The notes beneath the pieces are model-generated. The model saw nothing but the letters and a program-made list of their open reading frames with translations. It did not search any database and was not told the DNA's origin. A stretch of DNA of 9,402 nucleotides from Rhodospirillaceae bacterium (GTDB lineage Bacteria > Pseudomonadota > Alphaproteobacteria > SP197): contig JABIUG010000260.1 in assembly GCA_018700655.1 (NCBI GenBank), positions 1 through 9,402 on the forward strand, given 5' to 3'. Of the stretch, positions 1 to 6,316 are shown in pieces (the first letter of the stretch is position 1; every line of letters starts with the position of its first letter). The translations under genes and the position numbers were made by a program.

Positions 1-252
1 CGATGCGGCAACCTGGTCGATTTCCTCAGGGGTCGAGACGTTCTGCGGCACCTGCGGAACTTCACTCAGCTCTGGATATTCACCGTCAGCGCCGGGGACC
101 GGTTCGCCAGAGGGCGCCGCATCTTCGCCCGACGCCGCACTGTACCAGTCGTTCGGATCAAGCTCGTCGGGCCAGTCGGCACAGGATGTCAGCAACAGCA
201 ATCCGGCGGTTAGAACCGGCGCTGCAAGCATGGCAGACATGCGTTGTCGCAT
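1..252 (-). CDS. Putative outer-membrane lipoprotein, N-terminal part (cut by the left window edge)
   Basis: Reading the minus strand from the ATG at 252 gives 84 open codons to the edge with no stop. The N-terminus is a lipoprotein signal peptide: a basic start (MRQR), a hydrophobic stretch with four leucines, and a lipobox Leu21-Thr22-Ser23-Cys24, so Cys24 would be lipidated. The +2 residue is Ala rather than Asp, which under the Lol rule favours transfer to the outer membrane. The mature part begins with an acidic, Trp-containing segment (DWPDELDPNDWY) and continues into a Pro/Glu-rich linker (YPELSEVP, then STPEE). From memory, this linker style resembles OmpA-family or similar envelope lipoproteins of Rhodospirillales; the domain that would prove it lies outside the window. 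No clear Shine-Dalgarno precedes the ATG at 252. In-frame ATGs at codons 5 and 8 are alternatives, but the first keeps the charged n-region. The gene is divergent from phaC. Confidence 0.72.
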   Translation of the reverse strand, partial: MRQRMSAMLAAPVLTAGLLLLTSCADWPDELDPNDWYSAASGEDAAPSGEPVPGADGEYPELSEVPQVPQNVSTPEEIDQVAAS

Positions 253-398
253 GACTGTTTTTGTTGCACTGCACAATGTCATATATACCCACAGGTAAAG
301 GGCGCCATTCGTTGTAATGAAAGTATCCTTTTTCGGCACCGCTCACAACCAAACAGGCGTCAAATCAAGGGCTAACCTTAAGGAACCGGACCCTCAAT
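253..398. other. Divergent intergenic region between the lipoprotein gene and phaC
   Basis: This 146-base gap separates two genes that are transcribed away from each other, so it should hold both promoters. It is richer in A+T than the flanking genes. It contains a T-run, a TGCA-C-TGCA element (265-273) and a TATATA stretch (282-287) that can serve as a -10 on either strand. A possible phaC ribosome binding site, AAGGAA, lies at 380-385, 13 bases before the ATG, which is longer than usual. No small ORF with convincing coding character was seen. Confidence 0.6.
259..287 (+). promoter_or_regulatory. Candidate phaC promoter with TGC-rich operator-like element
   Basis: A TATATA hexamer at 282-287 could be a -10 box, with TTTTGT at 259-264 as a weak -35 at 17-base spacing. 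Between them lies TGCA-C-TGCA (265-273), inside the wider near-palindrome TTGTTGCACTGCACAA (261-276). The PHA regulator PhaR of alphaproteobacteria (for example Paracoccus) is known to bind TGC-rich inverted elements upstream of PHA genes. An element in the promoter spacer is well placed for repression. The match to a PhaR site is loose, the -35 is poor, and the same TATATA could instead serve the divergent lipoprotein gene. Confidence 0.35.
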
Positions 399-2180
399 AT
401 GACCGAACCCACGGCTGACTCCTCTCTTCCGCTGGAACAATGGCAGGCGATCGCTGAAAAGAGCCAACGCCTGATGCGCGACTTTGTGGCGCGCCAGGGC
501 GACGGCGTGGGCCAGAACGATGACATGAAGCGCATGAACGATGTCTTCATGCAGGCGACCATGCAGCTCCTCAGCGATCCCGCCAAGCTCGCCGAGGCCC
601 AGGCCAGTCTCTGGAAGGGTTACATGGATCTCTGGCAGAACACCGCGTTACGCATGGCGGGTCAGGAAGTTGATCCCGTTGTTTTGCCCCATTCGGACGA
701 TCGCCGCTTCAAGCACGACAGCTGGACCGAAAACGCGGTTTTTGACTACATGAAGCAGTCCTATCTGCTGTCATCCAACTGGGTCACGGAATTGATGGGC
801 GGGGTCGACGGCCTGGAGCCCAAGACCAAGAAACAGCTCGATTTCTACACAAGGCTCTACGTCGACGCCCTGTCGCCAACCAACTTTGCGGCAACCAACC
901 CCGAGGTTCTGCGCGAAACCGCCGAAACCAAGGGCGAAAATCTGGTGCGGGGCCTTTCGAACCTGCTTGATGATTTCGAGCGCGGCAAAGGCCAGCTCGC
1001 GATCAAGATGGTCGACAACGATGCCTTCGAGGTCGGCAAGGATCTTGCGACGACGCCGGGCAAGGTTGTCTTCCAGAACGATCTCATCCAGCTCATCCAG
1101 TTCACGCCGACGACCCAAAAGGTTCATCGCAAGCCGTTGCTGATCGTCCCACCCTGGATCAACAAGTATTACATCCTCGATCTCAAGCCGAAGAATTCGT
1201 TCATCAAGTGGGTCGTCGAGCAGGGCCACACGGTGTTCGTCGTCTCCTGGGTCAACCCGGACGCCGAACTCGCCCGCAAGACCTTCAGCGACTACTTGCT
1301 GGAAGGCCCGATGGCAGCGATCGACGCGGTCGAAAAGGCGACCGGCGAGAAGAAAATCAATGTGCTGGGCTACTGCATCGGCGGTACGCTTGTGGCCTGT
1401 ACGATGGCCTATATGGCGGCGAACAAGGACAACCACGTTGCGTCGGCGTCGTACCTGACCTCGCTGGTGGACTTCAAGAATGTCGGTGAAATAGATGTCT
1501 TCATCGACGAGGAGCAGGTTCAGAACCTGGAACGCATGATGGAGGAGCGCGGCTTTCTCGAAGGCTCGGAAATGGCGGCCACGTTCAACACACTGCGCGC
1601 CAACGACCTGGTGTGGTCCTTCGTCATCAACAATTACCTGATGGGCAAGGAGCCCTTCCCGTTCGACATCCTCTACTGGAATGGCGATTCCACCCGCATG
1701 CCTGCCGCCATGCACAGCGAGTACCTACGCCGCATGTATCTCGACAATGCGCTCTCGCAGGGAAAGATGGAACTGGCCGGCACGACGCTTGATCTCACCG
1801 CGATCAAGACGCCCTCCTATCTGCTCTCGACCCGCGAGGATCACATCGCGCCCTGGGATTCGACCTACAAGGCGACCCAGCTCTACAGCGGCAAGACGAC
1901 CTTCACGCTGGCCATGTCGGGCCATGTCGCCGGTGTCGTGAACCCAGCGGCCAAAGACAAGTACGGCTACTGGACCAACGCCAGCAATCCGGAAAGCACG
2001 GAAGCCTGGCTTGAGGGCGCCGAACAGCATGACGGCTCCTGGTGGCCCCATTGGCAGGCCTGGCTGGCCAAACATGCCGGCGCCATGGTCCCCGCACGAC
2101 AACCCGGCGATGGTGCGCTCGAGGTGTTGGAGGATGCGCCCGGCAGCTTTGTGAAACACGATCTGCGCAAGGCGGGCTGA
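399..2180 (+). CDS. phaC: Class I poly(3-hydroxyalkanoate) synthase PhaC
   Basis: This enzyme polymerises (R)-3-hydroxyacyl-CoA into polyhydroxyalkanoate with release of CoA, acting at the surface of cytoplasmic storage granules. The 593-residue product has the usual class I length and two-part structure: an N-terminal PhaC_N region (about 60-240) and a C-terminal alpha/beta-hydrolase core. The lipase-like box GYCIGG places the nucleophile at Cys326. The other catalytic residues are Asp481 (in REDHIAPW) and His509 (in SGHVAG), which fall almost exactly where the family prototype from Cupriavidus necator has them (C319, D480, H508). The conserved segments PPWINKYY and VNPAA are also present. 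The ATG at 399 is preceded at some distance by AAGGAA. No phaA, phaB, phasin or depolymerase gene is visible, and no phaE-like partner, consistent with class I. The exporter gene that follows 86 bases later could share its transcript, since no terminator is visible between them. Confidence 0.97.
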   Translation: MTEPTADSSLPLEQWQAIAEKSQRLMRDFVARQGDGVGQNDDMKRMNDVFMQATMQLLSDPAKLAEAQASLWKGYMDLWQNTALRMAGQEVDPVVLPHSDDRRFKHDSWTENAVFDYMKQSYLLSSNWVTELMGGVDGLEPKTKKQLDFYTRLYVDALSPTNFAATNPEVLRETAETKGENLVRGLSNLLDDFERGKGQLAIKMVDNDAFEVGKDLATTPGKVVFQNDLIQLIQFTPTTQKVHRKPLLIVPPWINKYYILDLKPKNSFIKWVVEQGHTVFVVSWVNPDAELARKTFSDYLLEGPMAAIDAVEKATGEKKINVLGYCIGGTLVACTMAYMAANKDNHVASASYLTSLVDFKNVGEIDVFIDEEQVQNLERMMEERGFLEGSEMAATFNTLRANDLVWSFVINNYLMGKEPFPFDILYWNGDSTRMPAAMHSEYLRRMYLDNALSQGKMELAGTTLDLTAIKTPSYLLSTREDHIAPWDSTYKATQLYSGKTTFTLAMSGHVAGVVNPAAKDKYGYWTNASNPESTEAWLEGAEQHDGSWWPHWQAWLAKHAGAMVPARQPGDGALEVLEDAPGSFVKHDLRKAG

Positions 2181-2266
2181 TCGGCCACCAGACAGGTAAA
2201 CTCGGGGATTGAACCCAGACAAGTTCGGCCTTGACTTTGGGCAGCAATGCTGTCCTTTCTGGCCTC

Positions 2267-2902
2267 ATGGTCGATCCTGTTCTCCTGTGGGGTGTGATCG
2301 TTCTGGCCTTTGTCGGCTCGATCACCCCCGGCCCCAACAATCTGATGGTGATGGCTTCGGCCGCCGCCTTCGGCTGGCGCAGGGCTGTGCCGCACATGCT
2401 GGGGATCATGTTCGGCTTTGGCATCATGAACGCCTCGGTCACTGCCGGGATCGGCGCGGTCATCCTTGAGGTGCCGATCCTGCTCGGTATCGTGAAATAC
2501 GGCGGCGCGGCCTGGCTCTTCTGGCTGGCGATCAAGATGGCGCGTGCGACCCTGCAGAAATCCGATAAGTCCGACGCCACCAAGGGAACGGCTGCACGCC
2601 CCTTCACCATAATCGAAGCAATGTTGTTCCAGTGGGTCAATCCCAAGGGCTGGGCGATCGCCCTTGCCGTCGCGGGCGGTTATGTCGAGCTGTCACCGTC
2701 GATCGCCGTTCGCACGATCCTGATTTCGGTCATCTTCATGGCGTTCACGCCGGTTGCCAACGGCACCTGGATGGCCGCCGGTGAAGTGTTGCGCCGGGTC
2801 TTCGATGACCCAAAATCAGGCAAGGTGTTCGGTCTGATCATGGCCGCCCTGATCGCTGCCACCGCCCTGATGATCGTGCTCGACCCTACCCGGCTTTCCT
2901 GA
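2267..2902 (+). CDS. LysE/RhtB-family amino-acid/metabolite exporter
   Basis: This is an inner-membrane efflux protein of the LysE superfamily, whose members export amino acids or related small molecules; the substrate cannot be told from the sequence. The 211-residue product fits the family length (about 205-210). It shows the diagnostic first-helix motif SITPGPNN (18-25), a Gly-rich second helix (about 41-65), a third hydrophobic segment (about 66-92), a charged cytoplasmic loop (93-112), the conserved WVNPKGW (123-129), and three further hydrophobic helices (about 130-207). I chose the ATG at 2267 because it puts the first membrane helix right at the N-terminus, as is typical. An in-frame TTG at 2231 would add 12 residues and has no better ribosome binding site. 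The stop is only 12 bases from the stop of the converging kinase-like gene. Confidence 0.9.
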   Translation: MVDPVLLWGVIVLAFVGSITPGPNNLMVMASAAAFGWRRAVPHMLGIMFGFGIMNASVTAGIGAVILEVPILLGIVKYGGAAWLFWLAIKMARATLQKSDKSDATKGTAARPFTIIEAMLFQWVNPKGWAIALAVAGGYVELSPSIAVRTILISVIFMAFTPVANGTWMAAGEVLRRVFDDPKSGKVFGLIMAALIAATALMIVLDPTRLS

Positions 2903-2909
2903 CCGGGCA
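2887..2909 (-). terminator. Weak hairpin at the convergent gene junction
   Basis: CCCGG (2889-2893) and CCGGG (2903-2907) form a 5-bp GC stem. On the minus strand it extends by a G-U and a U-A pair, with a 9-base loop that covers the stop codon of the LysE gene. It sits just after the stop of the minus-strand kinase-like gene. No T-run follows on either strand, so it is at best a poor intrinsic terminator or a pause site. I report it because nothing else in the 12-base junction could end either transcript. Confidence 0.22.
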
Positions 2910-2914
2910 GACCC

Positions 2915-3577
2915 TCAACAACCGGCCGGCTGCATGACAGGTTCGCGCGGGTCATTGTTGTCGATCACAACGGTCGCTTGGCGGATCGGATCAGCATCCT
3001 CGACATAAAGCCGATAACCCGCCTGATAGCGCGCTTCGTTCAGACGGCGCAGTTCTTCGGAATCGCCACCGGCACGCAATAGCGCACGGCGCATCGCCTC
3101 GGCCTCGTCGACCTGGAGCAGAACTGAGAAATCCCAGGCATCGCGCAACTCGGGACGAAGCAGGAAAACACCGTCGACGATCACCACGCCGCGCGCAGGA
3201 ACGGCCTGTGGCCGGGCCGGAACCGGCTGATCGGTGACCAGGTCAAAGGCCCGGGTGCGAACCAGCGCGGGCGAGGTTCCGCTGGCCAGTGGCGCCAGCA
3301 GAAGGGTCTTCAGCGCGTCATAATCGAAGCTGTTGCGATAATACCCTTTGGCCGAGAACCGGCCGCGTGCATGACGTTCGGCCCTGGGCCGTTCGAAATC
3401 ATCGACGCTGGCGCGCACCACCACCGCGCCTCTTGTCTCGAGCGGAGCGACCAGGGCATCAGCAAAGGTCGATTTACCCGCCGCGTCTGCGCCATCGACC
3501 GCCACGGCGGCTGGGCGGCCAGGCGCAAGCGCAAGGATGCGGTCACAAAGGTCGGAAAGGATTGCCTCTCGGCTCAC
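2915..3577 (-). CDS. Uridine kinase-like P-loop NTPase
   Basis: The 220-residue product has a Walker A motif, GADAAGKST (Gly29-Thr37, Lys35 the phosphate-binding lysine). An Asp-Asp-Phe segment follows (DDFERPRAERHARGRF, 59-74), then GYYRNSFDYDAL (78-89), and a Walker B-like strand VVIVDGVFLLRPELRD (131-146). A late Arg-rich lid region (MRRALLRAG) and a closing VVIDNNDP complete the pattern. It matches uridine kinase-like and nucleoside-kinase-like proteins of the P-loop kinase superfamily, which phosphorylate a nucleoside or similar small molecule with ATP. The actual substrate is not established by the sequence, so no gene symbol is given. It starts with GTG at 3577, inside the stop of the carbonic anhydrase gene (GTGA overlap), implying translational coupling. 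It is the last gene of the minus-strand cluster. Confidence 0.82.
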   Translation of the reverse strand: MSREAILSDLCDRILALAPGRPAAVAVDGADAAGKSTFADALVAPLETRGAVVVRASVDDFERPRAERHARGRFSAKGYYRNSFDYDALKTLLLAPLASGTSPALVRTRAFDLVTDQPVPARPQAVPARGVVIVDGVFLLRPELRDAWDFSVLLQVDEAEAMRRALLRAGGDSEELRRLNEARYQAGYRLYVEDADPIRQATVVIDNNDPREPVMQPAGC

Positions 3578-4113
3578 AGCGCCTTCAGCGCCTCACGATA
3601 AATCCGGCCATGTTCGGCATAACGATCCACAGTCGACATGAAACCGGCCTGATCTTCGACCGAGAGATCGCGCATCTTTTTCGCGGGGCTGCCCGCCCAC
3701 AGTTCGCCTGCAGGCACCCGCTTGCCCGGTGTCACCAGAGCACCGGCCGCAACCATCGCGCCGGTCTCGACCACGGCGTTGTCCATCACGGTCGCACGCA
3801 TGCCGATGAAACAACGGTCTTCAAGCGTGCAGGCATGGATCAGGCAATGATGGCCGATCGTGACCTCGTCACCGATCCAGGTCGGTCCGTCCTTGCTCGA
3901 AACATGTACGACCGTGCAGTCTTGGATGTTGGTGCGCCGCCCGACATGGATCGACGCCACATCGCCGCGCAGGACACAGCCGGGAAACACCGATGCTTCA
4001 TCGAGGACCGTCACATCACCGGAAACAAAGACACCCGGAAAAATGAAAGCAATTTCTGAGATATCAGGATCAATGCCTTGATATGAAACGATAATAGGAT
4101 CGTGAGGACTCAT
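3574..4113 (-). CDS. Gamma-class carbonic anhydrase-like hexapeptide-repeat protein
   Basis: The 179-residue product is a left-handed beta-helix protein of the gamma carbonic anhydrase/YrdA/PaaY group, predicted to form trimers that bind a metal at subunit interfaces. The metal ligands of the family can be placed at His70 (TVVH), His88 (TIGHH) and His93 (LIHAC); the His88-His93 spacing of five is that of the archaeal prototype Cam (117/122). The supporting residues Arg49-Gly-Asp51 (LRGD) and Gln64 (TNIQD) are also there. Hexapeptide turns run from about 22 to 140, ending in LWAGSPAKKMR, followed by a C-terminal helix. The 18-residue gap between the first and second ligand is short, so the acidic loop with the proton-shuttle glutamate of Cam is absent, as in many bacterial relatives whose CO2 hydration activity is low or unproven. 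The start overlaps the argC stop by 4 bases (ATGA). Confidence 0.9.
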   Translation of the reverse strand: MSPHDPIIVSYQGIDPDISEIAFIFPGVFVSGDVTVLDEASVFPGCVLRGDVASIHVGRRTNIQDCTVVHVSSKDGPTWIGDEVTIGHHCLIHACTLEDRCFIGMRATVMDNAVVETGAMVAAGALVTPGKRVPAGELWAGSPAKKMRDLSVEDQAGFMSTVDRYAEHGRIYREALKAL

Positions 4114-5159
4114 GGAAATACAGCGACCCTGGGGAGCCCGGCCGTCTCCTCGAAGCCGGTCATCACGTTCATGTTCTGCAGCGCCTGGCCCGATGCACCC
4201 TTAACCAGATTGTCGATCGCAGAGACCAGAATCGCCCGGCCCGGCACGCGATCGGCAAAGACGCCCATCAAACACAGGTTCGAACCCCGGACATGGCGCG
4301 TGGCCGGTGCCTGGCCCTGCGGCACAAGCTTCACGAAGGGCTCATCGACATAACGCTTGGCCATGGCTGCACGCAGGTCATCGGCCGTGGCGCCATCCTT
4401 CAGGCTGACATAGGTCGTCGCCAGGATACCCCGGTTCATCGGCATCAGATGCGGCGTGAAGGTCACCACGATGGGCTCGCCCGCAGCTTCGGTCAGTTCC
4501 TGATCGATCTCGGGCGTGTGGCGATGGCTGGCGATGGCATAGGCGTGGATGCCCTCGGAGACCTCGGTATGGAGGTTGCCCTCCTTGGGCGAGCGCCCTG
4601 CCCCGCTGACCCCGGACTTGGCATCGATGATGATGCCCTGGCTCTCGATCAGTCCCTGCTCAAGACAGGGAATCAGCGGCAATTCGGCGGCCGTCGTGTA
4701 ACAGCCGGGGTTGGCGACCAGCCTGGCATTACGAACCACCTCGCGCTTGATCTCGGTCAGGCCATAGACCGCTTCGGTCTGCAGGCCTGGCGCGCGATGT
4801 TCGCCGCCATACCACCGGGCATAGGTCGCCGTGTCGGTCAGCCTGAAATCAGCAGAAAGATCGACGATCTTCACATGCCCGGGCAGACCGGCAATGACCT
4901 CTTGCGTCGTGCCGTGCGGCAGGCAACAGAACACGGCATCGATTGCCGACCAGTCGACACCGTCGATCGCCACCATGTCGGGCAGAGCCAGATGGGCAAG
5001 ATGTGGGTAGACCGCACCGACCTGTTCGCCGGCGCGGCGGTCGGCGGTCAGTGCGGCAATCTCGATGCCGTTGTGCTCGACCACCAGGCGCAGAAGCTCG
5101 GCGCCCGTGTATCCACTGGCGCCCAGCACTGCGACCTTGAGTCTGCCGTTGGCGTTCAT
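4110..5159 (-). CDS. argC: N-acetyl-gamma-glutamyl-phosphate reductase (ArgC)
   Basis: This is the third step of arginine biosynthesis, in the cytoplasm: NADPH-dependent reduction of N-acetyl-glutamyl-5-phosphate to the semialdehyde. The 349-residue product has the N-terminal nucleotide-binding glycine motif GASGYTGAELL (13-23), the segment CCLPHGTTQE, DLSADFRL (100-107), and the active-site signature VANPGCY with the nucleophile Cys153. It continues with KSGVSGAGR (181-189), the conserved HRH near the active site (212-214), and the C-terminal NLVKGASGQALQN of the family. It is the type 1, bacterial-length form. It is the third gene of the minus-strand cluster, joined to its neighbours on both sides by ATGA overlaps. 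Placement downstream of rplM-rpsI is common in alphaproteobacteria (from memory), though here two extra genes lie between. Confidence 0.97.
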   Translation of the reverse strand: MNANGRLKVAVLGASGYTGAELLRLVVEHNGIEIAALTADRRAGEQVGAVYPHLAHLALPDMVAIDGVDWSAIDAVFCCLPHGTTQEVIAGLPGHVKIVDLSADFRLTDTATYARWYGGEHRAPGLQTEAVYGLTEIKREVVRNARLVANPGCYTTAAELPLIPCLEQGLIESQGIIIDAKSGVSGAGRSPKEGNLHTEVSEGIHAYAIASHRHTPEIDQELTEAAGEPIVVTFTPHLMPMNRGILATTYVSLKDGATADDLRAAMAKRYVDEPFVKLVPQGQAPATRHVRGSNLCLMGVFADRVPGRAILVSAIDNLVKGASGQALQNMNVMTGFEETAGLPRVAVFP

Positions 5160-5761
5160 GCCTTGTCCTCTGCTTCAGCCGTTTCCTTGTAGTACCCCAC
5201 CGTATCCCCCGCGGTCGAGACACCAAGGCCATTCAAAAGGCGATTGGAATAGTTGAAGTAAGCGACAACCTGATTGACCTCAAGGATTTCACCGTCATCG
5301 CAGCCGGCATCCTTCAGGCCATCGACATCGGCCTTTTCGATCGCCCCGACATCGACGGTCAGTTTCGCGGCGTAACGAAGCAGCGCGAGTTCCTTGCCCT
5401 CGAAGGCGTCTTCGGGGCGGTGGGCATCAAGCGCACGGCGCGCGGCATCGGAACGCGCCGCATCATCCATCAGCCGGCTGGCATTGGCCCAGTGATGGGT
5501 CAGGCTGTAGTTGCAGCGGTTGAGAATGCTGACATAGCTGGAGACCGTCTCGAGAAACCAGAACGGGACCGTGTTGTCTTCGCTGTGGAGCACGCTGCGA
5601 TAAAGCGTGACATGCCCGGCCATGGTGGCCGGACGAAGGGAATGCACGCGCATGACGTTATCGAGCGTGCCATGCGGCGTGCGCGCCAGATCAAACACGG
5701 AATTCAGCGCTTCGTCGGCTTCCTCGTCGGGGATCATCCTGATCCAGGCGGGTTCGGTCAT
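5156..5761 (-). CDS. AhpD/carboxymuconolactone decarboxylase-like 'peroxidase-related' protein with CxxS site
   Basis: The 201-residue, mostly helical product matches the peroxidase-related branch of the AhpD/CMD superfamily. The core is RMI (8-10), LNSV, then MRVHSLRP (37-44), LYRSVLH, and the active-site helix from Glu71 to His90. The spacing of key positions, Glu71, Cys83, residue 86 and His90, is exactly that of AhpD (E118, C130, C133, H137 in the mycobacterial enzyme). However, residue 86 is Ser (NRCNYSLTHH), so the redox CxxC pair is broken. The C-terminal half carries the usual LLRYAAKLT, a DVDGLKDAGCDDGEILEVNQVVAYFNY-type second helical repeat (in parts) and NRLLNGLGV. Function is therefore uncertain: a disulfide-based peroxidase is unlikely without another thiol. 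It starts 51 bases after the GFA-like gene and ends in an ATGA overlap with argC. Confidence 0.82.
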   Translation of the reverse strand: MTEPAWIRMIPDEEADEALNSVFDLARTPHGTLDNVMRVHSLRPATMAGHVTLYRSVLHSEDNTVPFWFLETVSSYVSILNRCNYSLTHHWANASRLMDDAARSDAARRALDAHRPEDAFEGKELALLRYAAKLTVDVGAIEKADVDGLKDAGCDDGEILEVNQVVAYFNYSNRLLNGLGVSTAGDTVGYYKETAEAEDKA

Positions 5762-5812
5762 GGCATTCTTCCTGTCGCGAGAAGCGGGGCAGCGGGGATT
5801 GTGCGGCGTGCC

Positions 5813-6211
5813 TTAGCCTTTGAACTGCGGCAAGCCGTCATCGATCTCGTAGTAGCTGCCCTTGTCCTCAACAAAGATGTGGCTGGTGAGGCGCAGGCCC
5901 GAAGCATCGTCGATGCTGCCGCCAAGCAGGACCATCTTGTCGTCGGTCAGCGAGCGCCAGAACAGGTGCGAACCGCAGTGTGAACAAAAGCCACGTTCGG
6001 CTTCACCCGATGCACGGAACCAGGAAATGTTCTCTGCCCCTTCGATCGCGACATTGTCCTGCGTGCCCGCGACCGTGGCGTAACGATGGCCCGACTGCTT
6101 GCGGCACTGGGTGCAATGGCATTCGATCATCGACGTACTGACCGCAGCGGCCTCGTACCAGGCCTTGCGGCAGTAACATCCGCCGGAAACGCTGATGGTA
6201 TCGTCGCTCAT
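5813..6211 (-). CDS. GFA/CENP-V family zinc-binding protein
   Basis: The 132-residue product has the full seven-cysteine pattern of the glutathione-dependent formaldehyde-activating (GFA)/CENP-V fold. Cys12 and Cys14 lie in GGCYCRKAWYE, Cys31/Cys33/Cys36 in ECHCTQCRKQSG, and Cys76/Cys79 in FCSHCGSHLFW. In family members these bind a structural and a second zinc. The prototype, Gfa of Paracoccus, was assigned to glutathione-formaldehyde adduct formation, but most relatives have unknown roles and this one should be named by family only. The ATG at 6211 has a textbook ribosome binding site, GGAGG at 6219-6223, seven bases upstream. The gene starts about 40 bases beyond the T-tract of the rpsI terminator, leaving very little room for its own promoter, and I see no convincing one. 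Confidence 0.9.
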   Translation of the reverse strand: MSDDTISVSGGCYCRKAWYEAAAVSTSMIECHCTQCRKQSGHRYATVAGTQDNVAIEGAENISWFRASGEAERGFCSHCGSHLFWRSLTDDKMVLLGGSIDDASGLRLTSHIFVEDKGSYYEIDDGLPQFKG

Positions 6212-6250
6212 GATCTTCCCTCCGGTTCACTGATTTCCAGCATTAGTCTG

Positions 6251-6287
6251 CCCAAAGAAAAAGGGCCGGGTAAAGACCCGGCCCTTT
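6251..6287 (-). terminator. Intrinsic terminator of the rplM-rpsI operon
   Basis: A perfect 11-bp inverted repeat, AAAGGGCCGGG (6260-6270) and CCCGGCCCTTT (6277-6287), encloses a 6-base loop. On the minus strand the stem is followed by a T-rich tail (TTTTTCTTT, counting the final stem bases), the classic Rho-independent arrangement. It lies about 30 bases past the rpsI stop. On the plus strand no T-tract follows, so it works in the rpsI direction only. Confidence 0.9.
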
Positions 6288-6316
6288 GACAAGACTGCTT
6301 CGACGAAGACGCCGGA

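Noticed and set aside
771..1715. 314-codon minus-strand open frame opposite phaC
   Set aside because: It mirrors phaC, whose catalytic triad and full length are intact. The antisense product is composition-biased with no family resemblance.
2231..2266. TTG start adding 12 residues to the LysE-family protein
   Set aside because: It has no better ribosome binding site and would put a polar extension before the first membrane helix; family members start close to that helix.
2181..2266. Search for a terminator between phaC and the LysE-family gene
   Set aside because: Only trivial 3-4 bp pairings were seen and no T-tract, so no terminator is called; cotranscription stays open.
1903..2646. 247-codon minus-strand open frame across the end of phaC and the LysE gene
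   Set aside because: It spans two well-supported plus-strand genes and the gap between them; the product is low-complexity and without domain signals.
3289..4059. 256-codon plus-strand open frame opposite the kinase-like and gamma-CA genes
   Set aside because: It is antisense to two genes with clear motifs and crosses their overlap; no domain is recognisable.
4293..5192. 299-codon plus-strand open frame opposite argC
   Set aside because: It is fully antisense to a clear argC with all catalytic motifs. The His/Arg/Gly-rich product has no recognisable domain and is what GC-rich codon bias yields on the opposite strand.
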